Assembly: GCA_026982145.1 (NCBI GenBank)
Contig: JALSHQ010000391.1
Span: 1 to 8,292 of the forward strand
Source: Gammaproteobacteria bacterium
GTDB taxonomy: Bacteria > Pseudomonadota > Gammaproteobacteria > SZUA-140
Direction of reading: 5' to 3'
Length of the DNA stretch: 8,292 nucleotides
Part shown: positions 1-6,009 of the stretch, in pieces
Position numbering within the stretch: the first letter of the stretch is position 1
Layout: each line of letters starts with the position of its first letter
Translations under genes and position numbers: made by a program
Notes under the pieces: generated by a model
Databases searched by the model: none
Seen by the model: the letters and a program-made list of their open reading frames with translations, nothing else
What the model was told of the DNA's origin: nothing

Positions 1-124
1 ACCGCTTAAACATAATGGTTTTACGCTGCTGCCTATGGGTGAAATCGTTATCACTACTGCCACCGTTTATGTTTGGGGCGAGCGCGCTCTGAGGTTCTAT
101 CGGCCAATGGGGTGGAGTGAGTAG
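1..124 (+). CDS. C-terminal end of an unidentified protein (partial)
   Basis: The frame beginning at base 2 is open from the window edge to a TAG at 122-124 and encodes 40 residues ending RFYRPMGWSE. The fragment has one hydrophobic stretch (about residues 7-25, GFTLLPMGEIVITTATVYVW) followed by an Arg-rich tail, which would suit a last transmembrane helix with a cytoplasmic end. I do not recognise the family. No start codon or upstream sequence is visible, so coding status rests only on the open frame and the protein-like composition. It converges on the minus-strand ABC permease, whose stop lies about 200 nt away. It could also be a chance open frame. Confidence 0.4.
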   Translation, partial: PLKHNGFTLLPMGEIVITTATVYVWGERALRFYRPMGWSE

Positions 125-140
125 TGTGCTTGTACTGAGG

Positions 141-156
141 TGTGAAGGGGGTCACA
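141..156. promoter_or_regulatory. Perfect TGTGA-N6-TCACA palindrome (CRP-like core)
   Basis: TGTGA at 141-145 and TCACA at 152-156 form an exact inverted repeat with a 6-nt spacer, which is the core of the CRP/Vfr consensus. It lies 16 nt after the stop of the partial plus-strand gene and inside a convergent intergenic region, so no obvious promoter target is present. An overlapping stem, GAAGG (144-148) with CCTTC (158-162), followed by GTTT, could instead be a weak plus-strand terminator. The match to the consensus is seen directly; binding is inference. Confidence 0.3.
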
Positions 157-220
157 TCCTTCGTTTAGTGCGGGAGAGGCTAGTGGGCTAGATGAACTTG
201 CGGCAAGATGATTGTGTGCT

Positions 221-247
221 AAAAAAACGCCAGTGCATCCGTGGGTT
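221..247 (-). terminator. Probable Rho-independent terminator of the ABC operon
   Basis: Read on the minus strand, AACCCA (247-242) pairs with TGG-C-GTT (232-226) around a 9-nt loop with one bulged C. A run of seven T follows (227-221). The T-run is convincing; the stem is short and imperfect. It lies about 75-100 nt after the permease stop and just beyond the branched stem at 250-314, so it would end the minus-strand transcript. Confidence 0.5.
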
Positions 248-249
248 AG

Positions 250-314
250 CAACTGTTTGTGGCAAGCGATACGCTATTTTTCAAGCGGCGCTTGACTTGC
301 CATGAAAACAGTTG
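250..314 (-). other. Long branched RNA stem after the permease stop
   Basis: CAACTGTTT pairs with AAACAGTTG (plus coordinates 250-258 and 306-314, 9 bp). A small internal loop follows, then GGCAAG/CTTGCC (261-266 and 296-301, 6 bp). These enclose a perfect hairpin TCAAGC-GGC-GCTTGA (281-295) and a smaller GCG-ATA-CGC (266-274, sharing one base with the 6-bp stem). The whole resembles a three-way junction. It begins 8 nt after the permease stop and is followed on the minus strand by a hairpin and T7 at 221-247. It could be a 3'-UTR stabiliser, part of a compound terminator, or a 3'-derived small RNA of about 95 nt. All pairings are read directly; the function is unknown. Confidence 0.45.
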
Positions 315-322
315 AGGTACCT

Positions 323-1531
323 TTAAGAGAGCGCGCTGGCAATGTTGCTGCGTGCAGTCGTGTAAGTGGCGGTGAGGGATGCAAACGCAATGATGAAAAT
401 GAACATCACACTGGTGAGTAGGTAGTGAGGCCAAGAGATGTAAATGAATATTGGGTACCCTTCTGTTTTTCCGGGAGGTGCGGGCATCATCAGTGCTGAG
501 GCGTTAATCAGATTCGCGGTGGCGTATGCGAGCAGCATGCCGAGGGCAGTGGCCGCAATGCCGATCAGGCAGCCCTCAAGGGTGAAGTTAGCGTAGATGC
601 GTGCCGGGGGAGTGCCGAGGGCGCTAAGGGTCGCAATCTCTTCGCGCCGCTGGTAAATAGTGAGTGCAATGGTGTTTGAGATGGCGAGAAATACAACGAC
701 CAGAATGATGATGCCCATTACCCCGAAGATGCGGTCATACAGTGCTTTTACCTTATGGTAGAGCTCTGCACGCTGCTGCCATGTTTGCACTGTGATGCCA
801 TCGAGGCGGGTTTGCAGTGCATTTTTTAATGCGCCACTCTCATCACTTTGGTTTAAGTAAACCGATAGCTGGCTGATGTGGTCCGTGCCTAGTAGCGTGG
901 TGGCTGTGGAGAGATTGACCATCAATGTATGGTTGTCTGTTCGCGGCGTGCCGTTGTGGAAAACCCCGGCCAAGCGCACCGTAATCTCGCTCTGCTCACC
1001 ATTATTTCGGCGGGTTTGTAGGGTGAGCAGATCACCCGTTGTTGCGCCTAATGTGCGTGCTAGCACTCTGCCCAGCATCACGTCGGGCAGCTCTTCTGCT
1101 GTTAACCATGGATTAAGTGTGCCGCTGGTTAAGAGAAAGGGGCCGTGTACGCGGAACTCTTCTTGAGGGTCAACGCCACTGCCAAAGAAAACGGCGCTTT
1201 GGGTGCCTTTGGAGATGATGCCTTCAAAATGTGCGCGCGGCAAGACGCGCAGCACGCGCTCGTCCTCCCATAGTGATTCCTGAATGGCCTGCCAGCCGCT
1301 CAAGGTGAGTTGCTGGTGAGCCCCGCCCGGCAGCGCCGTAGTGCGCTCATCTGTGATGATGATATGCCCTTCGGTGCGCATGGCGATCTCCTGTAAGGAA
1401 TCATAGGTGGAGAGCATAAAACCGTTGCCCATCAATAGTGCGGTAAGCCCGACGGCGATAATTAACAGGGTGCTGATGACGCGGGTGCCATCGCGCAGAA
1501 TATTACGCGTGGCGATGAGCAGCCAGTTCAT
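323..1531 (-). CDS. ABC transporter permease, FtsX/MacB (LolC/E-like) family
   Basis: This 402-residue inner-membrane permease has the type VII ABC architecture. A first helix lies at about 18-39 (STLLIIAVGLTALLMGNGFM). A large periplasmic MacB_PCD-like domain spans about 40-265. Three C-terminal helices lie at about 268-290, 313-345 and 368-392. The segment after helix 2 (YQRREEIATLSALGTPPARIYANF) matches the conserved FtsX-family cytoplasmic region that contacts the ATPase. Its ATG overlaps the ATPase stop by 4 nt (ATGA at 1531-1528), so the two are translationally coupled and surely partners. Family members couple ATP hydrolysis to mechanical work in the periplasm, such as lipoprotein extraction or extrusion of lipids or drugs, rather than classical channel transport. 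One permease gene implies a homodimer. The substrate cannot be told from sequence. Confidence 0.95.
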   Translation of the reverse strand: MNWLLIATRNILRDGTRVISTLLIIAVGLTALLMGNGFMLSTYDSLQEIAMRTEGHIIITDERTTALPGGAHQQLTLSGWQAIQESLWEDERVLRVLPRAHFEGIISKGTQSAVFFGSGVDPQEEFRVHGPFLLTSGTLNPWLTAEELPDVMLGRVLARTLGATTGDLLTLQTRRNNGEQSEITVRLAGVFHNGTPRTDNHTLMVNLSTATTLLGTDHISQLSVYLNQSDESGALKNALQTRLDGITVQTWQQRAELYHKVKALYDRIFGVMGIIILVVVFLAISNTIALTIYQRREEIATLSALGTPPARIYANFTLEGCLIGIAATALGMLLAYATANLINASALMMPAPPGKTEGYPIFIYISWPHYLLTSVMFIFIIAFASLTATYTTARSNIASALS

Positions 1532-2208
1532 GCGGTGGCCTCAATGCGGCCATCAAGCAGTGATATCTTGCGGTCGCAGTGGTTGATCACAAAGGGGTCA
1601 TGGCTGGCGATGAGGAAGCTGGCACCGTATTGTCGGTTAAGCTCACGCATCAACTGCAGACCTGTGTGGGCGTGTTGATGATCTAGGCTGGCACTAGGCT
1701 CATCGGCGATCACGAGTTGAGGCCGCTTGATCAGCGCACGTGCGATGCCGACCCTTTGCCGCTCTCCACCAGAAAGCTGTTGAGGGAGTTGTTGGCGTCG
1801 CTGCTCCAGCCCCATTTGGGTTAGCAACTGCTCCACCTCATGCCGAATCTGTTGAGGCCGCTCACCGTTGAGCAGTAGCGGATAGGCGATGTTTTCATAA
1901 ACAGTCATTGCAGGGATCAGTTGATGGCGCTGAAAGATAAAGCCGATCTCACGGCGGCGATAGGCGCAGCGCTCTCTTGCACTGAGCTGATTAAGCGGCT
2001 TCCCGTTAAAGTAATAACAGCCACTGTCAGGGGCATCGATAAGGCCGCAGATATTAAGTAACGTGCTTTTACCACTACCTGACGGCCCCTCTATGGCAAG
2101 AAATTCACCCGCATTAAGTGAGAAGGTGATCTCTGCAAGGGCAGTCACACTATTGTCATCTTTGCCATAATGTTTGCAAATAGCATCGAGTGAGAGCCGT
2201 GCCGTCAT
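1528..2208 (-). CDS. ABC transporter ATP-binding protein, LolD/MacB type
   Basis: This 226-residue cytoplasmic nucleotide-binding subunit is complete for catalysis. It has Walker A GPSGSGKST (41-49), Q-loop Gln at 93 (IFQ), signature LSGGE (145-149), Walker B LVIADEP with catalytic Glu170, and H-loop His203 (SHD). The D-loop reads SASLD where LolD/MacB proteins usually have TGNLD. The frame stays open upstream to 2472, but that stretch overlaps the preceding gene and has no ATPase homology. The ATG at 2208, one base after the TAA of the secreted protein gene, gives the normal family length and is chosen as the start. No good Shine-Dalgarno precedes it, which suggests coupling to upstream translation. 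It overlaps the permease by 4 nt and would power that protein. Confidence 0.97.
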   Translation of the reverse strand: MTARLSLDAICKHYGKDDNSVTALAEITFSLNAGEFLAIEGPSGSGKSTLLNICGLIDAPDSGCYYFNGKPLNQLSARERCAYRRREIGFIFQRHQLIPAMTVYENIAYPLLLNGERPQQIRHEVEQLLTQMGLEQRRQQLPQQLSGGERQRVGIARALIKRPQLVIADEPSASLDHQHAHTGLQLMRELNRQYGASFLIASHDPFVINHCDRKISLLDGRIEATA

Positions 2209-2209
2209 C

Positions 2210-2854
2210 TTATTTTGAAAAGCTGTTGAGTTGGGCGCTGGCTTTCTTGCCGTTTTCCCCGTCGGGGTCAGTTTCGAAAGTGAGCTTAAGATAATGCTGT
2301 TGTAGGTGAAGGTCGTTTGATTTGTCGGCCGCAATCGCTGCAGCAAAATAGATGGCCGCCTGCAGCCCTTGCGGCATCTCCGCAAAACGAGGATGAGCCA
2401 GTAGCTGTTTGAGCAGGTGCCTCCCCTCTCTGAGGCGGTGGAAAACGGCATCAGGAAGATTGACGAAAACATAGGTCGCTACTAACTGAGCCTCCACTTT
2501 TTCTAGGTAGTCTCCTGGGTGGCTGCGAAGTTTTCGAATGGCACGGTCAATGATGTTCAGCCCCTCCTCCGTTTCTCGCATACGGTCTAGCGGGCGCTTG
2601 CCGATCTCTTTGCCTCTTAGTGCGAGGGTGCCGCCTTTATAAGCCAGTATGAGCGGGTGCCCCGGGTATTTTTTTTCTAACTTACGAATGACTTTGGATG
2701 CTTTGCGTACATCGCGATCATTACCGTCCGTGGCGACCAAATAGACTTCGCGCAATGTTTCGATCTCTTTTTCGAACACCTCTTTTGCATAAGCAGGGGA
2801 GAGCGAAGTCGTCGCCAGAAGCAGCAGGAGTAGGCACCAGAGTGGTCTCATCAT
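2210..2854 (-). CDS. Secreted TPR-like (tetratricopeptide) protein
   Basis: The protein has 214 residues. An N-terminal signal peptide is clear: MMRP, a Leu-rich core (5-16) and a probable signal peptidase I site after AYA at 23. The mature protein is mostly amphipathic helix with TPR-like spacing, such as ASKVIRKLEKKYPGHPLILAYKG and GLNIIDRAIRKLRSHPGDYLEK. It ends in a polar tail. It has no lipobox, so it should be soluble in the periplasm. I cannot assign a named family with certainty. It directly precedes the ABC ATPase with a 1-nt gap, which suggests it is a periplasmic partner, adaptor or regulator of that transporter. The start is a tandem ATG ATG with no clear Shine-Dalgarno. Coding status is firm from the signal peptide and composition; the role is inference. 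Confidence 0.85.
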   Translation of the reverse strand: MMRPLWCLLLLLLATTSLSPAYAKEVFEKEIETLREVYLVATDGNDRDVRKASKVIRKLEKKYPGHPLILAYKGGTLALRGKEIGKRPLDRMRETEEGLNIIDRAIRKLRSHPGDYLEKVEAQLVATYVFVNLPDAVFHRLREGRHLLKQLLAHPRFAEMPQGLQAAIYFAAAIAADKSNDLHLQQHYLKLTFETDPDGENGKKASAQLNSFSK

Positions 2855-2885
2855 CGTGGCTGTGGTATCGCTTGAAGCGCGCTGT

Positions 2886-3431
2886 TTACCACATCAAATC
2901 ATCAGGAATTTGATAGTCGGCATAAGGATCATCCTGATTATCATCAGGCTCACTGCTATGGTCGTTTGTGATGATGCAGCGCTCATCTCGCTGCTTGATT
3001 TTCTCTGCTACCGGCATGGGCACGAGTTCATAGCCATCATCCAGCTTTGCGATAGCGAGCAGTTTTGCACTCAGGTGGTTGCGAATTTTTGCTGTTACAT
3101 AGAGGCGCTTGATGATGTTGTTGTCTGTAAAGTGATAAGCGATGTCACCCTCATAATCATTAACTCGGTTGGTCTCAATCAGTTGCCGGATTTGGGCAGT
3201 AATGGCGGCATGTTCAGCGGCCTCTTTTCGCTGCTGGTTAAGCTGTCGATCGCGCTCAACCTTATCAGCGTGGGCTCTGTTTGCCAGTAGTGTGGCTTCG
3301 TCTAATTGAACCGCGACACCTTTTTTGCTCTTCTGTTTCTGGCTTTTGTACTGGCTGTGTTTGCTTTTTTGAGCTTTGGACTTGTCTACCAGCCCGCTCT
3401 TTTTTAACTGGTCGAAAAGTGAATTCCCCAT
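2886..3431 (-). CDS. DUF2058 family protein (YaiL-like)
   Basis: The protein has 181 residues, close to the usual length of the DUF2058/YaiL family. Features include an N-terminal MGNSLFDQLKKSGLVDKSKA segment and a very Lys/Ser/Gln-rich basic stretch (about 16-38). A charged helix follows (about 45-75), then a conserved core of about 95-140 containing YHFTDNNIIKRLYV. The family's characteristic C-terminus, YADYQIPDDLMW, is intact. The basic region suggests nucleic-acid contact; E. coli YaiL is described as a nucleoprotein, but its role is not defined. A GGAG lies 7 nt before the ATG on the minus strand. The gene ends 31 nt before the secreted protein gene with no obvious terminator between them, so co-transcription with the ABC genes is possible but may be incidental. 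Confidence 0.93.
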   Translation of the reverse strand: MGNSLFDQLKKSGLVDKSKAQKSKHSQYKSQKQKSKKGVAVQLDEATLLANRAHADKVERDRQLNQQRKEAAEHAAITAQIRQLIETNRVNDYEGDIAYHFTDNNIIKRLYVTAKIRNHLSAKLLAIAKLDDGYELVPMPVAEKIKQRDERCIITNDHSSEPDDNQDDPYADYQIPDDLMW

Positions 3432-3489
3432 AGATCTTCTCCGCGTGATCTGGCTGTTTTTATAAGGAAAGCATAGGTTACCTGTTTTT

Positions 3490-3504
3490 ACGTGAATGTC
3501 ACGT
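3490..3504. promoter_or_regulatory. Perfect 6-bp inverted repeat between divergent genes
   Basis: ACGTGA (3490-3495) and TCACGT (3499-3504) are exact inverted repeats with a 3-nt spacer. The site lies 59 nt upstream of the DUF2058 start and about 170 nt upstream of the methyltransferase start. Its size and position suit a dimeric repressor or activator site for the minus-strand promoter. No regulator is known, and a 6-bp arm can arise by chance. Confidence 0.3.
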
Positions 3505-3575
3505 TTCTGCTTATCGGTAGAGAGGGGTGGATAGATGCTTTTGAATCGTCATTTTACATTCGATGACACCCGATT

Positions 3576-3603
3576 TTGAGGGCGCCACTTACTCACGTAT
3601 CAT
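3576..3603 (+). promoter_or_regulatory. Candidate sigma-70 promoter for the ICMT-like gene
   Basis: TTGAGG (3576-3581) and TATCAT (3598-3603) are separated by 16 nt. They match TTGACA at 4 of 6 positions and TATAAT at 5 of 6. The predicted start of transcription, near 3610, gives a leader of about 60 nt before the GTG at 3672. This position argues against the in-frame TTG at 3576 being the start codon. Confidence 0.4.
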
Positions 3604-3671
3604 ACCGAGTAGAGCTAAACAATTATAAGGTCACTTGTTTGGCTACCCGAAGTGATAGCAGGAACAAAACC

Positions 3672-4244
3672 GTGGACTTAACATTATCTCTTTTTAATCA
3701 GGTGCTCATTTTTATTGTTGTGTCTGCTTGTTTGGTGGCGGTGTCATGGAGGGCTTTGCTGAATGTAAAATGCCATGGCTTTTACCGTTTCTTTGCTTTT
3801 GAGTCGATTCTGGTGTTGGTGCTGCTTAACTTGCCTTATTGGGAGTATGACCCGCTCTCTATTCGGCAACTGTTCTCATGGACATTTCTGCTGCTCTCTA
3901 TATTGTTTGCGGCCCTAGGTTTTCATTTACTACGGAAGCTGGGTGGCATGTTAAAACCTAGAGCAGAGAGTGTGGAAAATTTTTCATTTGAAAATACTAC
4001 ACGCCTAGTGTCAAACGGTATCTATGCTTATATTAGGCACCCGATGTATTGCGCGCTACTGTTGCTGGCATGGGGTGCTTATCTTAAAAATTACTCGATA
4101 GCGGCGACCGTTACGGTTTGCTTTGCAACGTTGTGCCTGTTTCTAACCGCGAAAATGGAAGAGCGTGAGAACGTTGAATTCTTTGGCGCGTCTTATCTGC
4201 CGTATGCAAAAAGGACTAAGATGTTTATTCCCTTTATTTTCTAG
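3672..4244 (+). CDS. ICMT/PEMT-type integral-membrane methyltransferase
   Basis: The protein has 190 residues from a GTG at 3672. An AGGA at 3660-3663 lies 8 nt before it, which decides the start over an upstream in-frame TTG at 3576 with no ribosome-binding site. About five hydrophobic segments are visible (about 8-28, 38-54, 68-88, 124-138, 143-160). The family signature is present: NGIYAYIRHPMY (115-126) with the RHP SAM-binding motif, then an acidic EERE (163-166) and FGASYLPYAKRT (171-182). These belong to the isoprenylcysteine carboxyl methyltransferase/phospholipid methyltransferase superfamily, SAM-dependent enzymes that methylate membrane-embedded substrates. The substrate here is unknown. 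The gene stands alone between two minus-strand operons and is visibly richer in A+T than they are, which may reflect transfer or simply its membrane codons. Confidence 0.85.
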   Translation: MDLTLSLFNQVLIFIVVSACLVAVSWRALLNVKCHGFYRFFAFESILVLVLLNLPYWEYDPLSIRQLFSWTFLLLSILFAALGFHLLRKLGGMLKPRAESVENFSFENTTRLVSNGIYAYIRHPMYCALLLLAWGAYLKNYSIAATVTVCFATLCLFLTAKMEERENVEFFGASYLPYAKRTKMFIPFIF

Positions 4245-4264
4245 TTTTCGACCGTTACGGCTCA

Positions 4265-5344
4265 CTATGCTGATTTGAATAATAAAACGGCGAGTAATCC
4301 ATAAAACCATAACAGAGTTAGCAGTGCAGTCATCACTCTTGCAGGTGGCGAGTTAATGAGCGGCGCGATCTGTTTATCGTAAGTCTCAAGTGTTTTAAAA
4401 GCCCCTGTGCCAGGGGGGCGACCGGCTGCTCGGTTACGGCGGCAGTCTCGCTGGAAGGCGAGCTGCCAACAGTTCTCTGCGACATAGCTACCGGTATCAA
4501 ACCAGTAACGCGCGCCCTGTTTCAGCCCTTCTGCAAAACTCAAACGGTGAATGATTTTTAGGAAAGGGATGAGGTTTAAAGCGTCAGTTTTTTCCTGCTG
4601 TCGGTAAGCTGATTGCGCGGCACCGAAAAAAGCGTGGAATCCAATGCGGTCAAAGTTACAGATGATCGCGTTTAAGGTCTGGCGCTGTTTAAGCCCTTCA
4701 GTTTCGAAACGGCGCGCTGAGGTGCCGACGCTGCCGGGCAGCGTGACCCAGTGACCGTGGTCAAAAATTTTATGGGCAAGGCGTGCATCTTCCATAAAAT
4801 TGAGTGATTCATCAAAACCGCCGAGCTGTTGCAGGTAGCGTTGTGATAACCAGAACCCTTGATCGCCGTTGATGCAGTCGCGGCGGTTGAGTCTAGTTTT
4901 TGCCTCAAAAAAATAGTAACCCGCATCATGGTGATGATTGTTCCGAATAAAGTAGAGCCCGAAGTGGCCTGCTACGTCGTCATCCCCGCGCGTTTTGCGC
5001 ACACGCTCCATCGCGGCTTTGGCATCGGCAAGTAGGTGGGGGTTATCGATCGTTGTATCAGCATGTAAAAAGAGCAGGTCATCGGCATGCGCATGGCGGC
5101 TGCCGGCGTTCATCTGTTTGGCGCGACCTGCGGGCGTTGAGACCCCTTGAAATGGAACTTGTGCTGCCTCAGCCGTGAGGCGGCAAGCGGCGAGTGTTTC
5201 ATCACTGCTGCCGCCATCGGCGACGATAATTTCAAAATGGATATTCTGTTGCTTTCCCAGCGCGGTGATCAGCGCGGGCAGGCTGGTAGCTTCATTGAGT
5301 GCGGGGATGATGACGGCGAGTTCGTAGCCGGGCGTGTTGTTCAT
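4265..5344 (-). CDS. TIGR04283-type family 2 glycosyltransferase with C-terminal extension
   Basis: The protein has 359 residues. The N-terminal GT-A fold shows VIIPALNE (11-18), ADGGSSDET (42-50), GRAKQMNAG (73-81) and the metal-binding-type FLHADT (92-97). GDQGFW (160-165) and the acceptor-side MEDARLAHK (184-192) follow. This pattern is that of the rSAM/selenodomain-associated transferase 2 family (TIGR04283). That family is typically near 220-230 residues, so roughly 120 C-terminal residues are extra. The extension holds a Tyr/Trp-containing helical region and ends in a likely transmembrane helix (about 337-356), which would anchor the enzyme to the inner membrane. Its ATG overlaps the stop of the upstream transferase by 4 nt. 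Position and family point to a late sugar-transfer step in arsenosugar formation; the donor and acceptor are unknown. Confidence 0.93.
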   Translation of the reverse strand: MNNTPGYELAVIIPALNEATSLPALITALGKQQNIHFEIIVADGGSSDETLAACRLTAEAAQVPFQGVSTPAGRAKQMNAGSRHAHADDLLFLHADTTIDNPHLLADAKAAMERVRKTRGDDDVAGHFGLYFIRNNHHHDAGYYFFEAKTRLNRRDCINGDQGFWLSQRYLQQLGGFDESLNFMEDARLAHKIFDHGHWVTLPGSVGTSARRFETEGLKQRQTLNAIICNFDRIGFHAFFGAAQSAYRQQEKTDALNLIPFLKIIHRLSFAEGLKQGARYWFDTGSYVAENCWQLAFQRDCRRNRAAGRPPGTGAFKTLETYDKQIAPLINSPPARVMTALLTLLWFYGLLAVLLFKSA

Positions 5345-6009
5345 GTGAGCCTTGGTCGTTCGATTTGGCCGAGTAACCGCTCGGCCTCTGCCAAATCTTC
5401 TTCACGGTCGATATCCTGAAAGGTCTTCAATTCAGCCAGCGGCCACTGGAGCTGTGCGACTCTTTCACGGGTGGCGGCCAGTACCTCATCGCTTCCCCAG
5501 CGGATACCGGAAAATAAAACAGGCGAGAAGCGCGTTAGCCCAATCAACACATAACCACCGTCCATTGCAGGTGCCAGCACAACATGATGGCCGCCCTGTA
5601 GCAGGGTGAATGCTTGTGTAAAGTCTGCGGCACTGAGTGCCGGGCAGTCGGTGCCGATGATGGCGCTATTGAAGCCCTGTTTAAGATTGCTCTCTATTGC
5701 ATGTGCCATCCGTTCGCCGAGGTCATGCCCTTGCTGCGCATGAAGTGTCAGCGGAAAGCTGTGCTGACACGCCGCAAAAAAAGGGTGGGTGGTGTCGGGC
5801 GCGCACCAGAGCTGCACTGGGCAGAGCGCAGCACGTGTCACGGTGGTGAGCGTATGCATCACCAGTCTTTTATGCAGTGCGGCGGCACCTACCTCACCCA
5901 GCGCCGGAGCCAAGCGTGTTTTCGCTTGGCCAGCCACAGGCGCTTTGGCAAAGACAATCAAACGTGCATCAGGGAACTGCATGATGGGAGCGGTTGCTGC
6001 CTGAGCCAT
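5341..6009 (-). CDS. TIGR04282-type transferase (DUF2064), arsenosugar cluster
   Basis: The protein has 222 residues and belongs to the DUF2064, GT-A-like family (rSAM/selenodomain-associated transferase 1). The nucleotide-binding loop FAKAPVAGQAKTRLAP lies at 20-35 and resembles those of nucleotidyl- and glycosyltransferases such as CofC/MobA. IGTDCPAL (118-125) supplies the metal-binding Asp. APAMDGGYVLIGL (146-158) and DIDREEDL (199-206) complete the family pattern. The ATG at 6009 shares one base with the arsS stop (TGATG). A GTG immediately before it at 6012 is an alternative start that adds one residue. The gene is fused by overlap to arsS upstream and to the second glycosyltransferase downstream, so all three are made together. 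The exact reaction is not established; activation or transfer of a sugar in arsenosugar synthesis is the usual inference. Confidence 0.93.
   Translation of the reverse strand: MAQAATAPIMQFPDARLIVFAKAPVAGQAKTRLAPALGEVGAAALHKRLVMHTLTTVTRAALCPVQLWCAPDTTHPFFAACQHSFPLTLHAQQGHDLGERMAHAIESNLKQGFNSAIIGTDCPALSAADFTQAFTLLQGGHHVVLAPAMDGGYVLIGLTRFSPVLFSGIRWGSDEVLAATRERVAQLQWPLAELKTFQDIDREEDLAEAERLLGQIERPRLT

Noticed and set aside
192..305. 37-codon plus-strand ORF (MNLRQDDC...) after the CRP-like site
   Set aside because: It has no ribosome-binding site and lies across the minus-strand terminator and branched stem. Its composition is not convincing.
2209..2472. N-terminal extension of the ABC ATPase frame up to 2472
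   Set aside because: It overlaps the secreted TPR-like gene, reads as low-quality protein, and the ATPase homology begins exactly at the ATG at 2208.
2856..3290. 144-codon plus-strand ORF
   Set aside because: It is antisense to the DUF2058 gene, whose conserved C-terminal motif fixes the true strand.
3576..3671. TTG at 3576 as start of the ICMT-like gene
   Set aside because: It has no ribosome-binding site, its 32 extra residues are polar and unlike the family, and a GTG at 3672 has AGGA at ideal spacing. The region instead holds a plausible promoter.
4105..4260. 12-nt direct repeat CGACCGTTACGG at 4105 and 4249
   Set aside because: About two 12-mer repeats are expected by chance in a window of this size, and no element boundaries accompany it.
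4245..4264. CCGTTACGG mini-palindrome as a bidirectional terminator
   Set aside because: It has only four base pairs with a one-base centre, and no T-run on either side.
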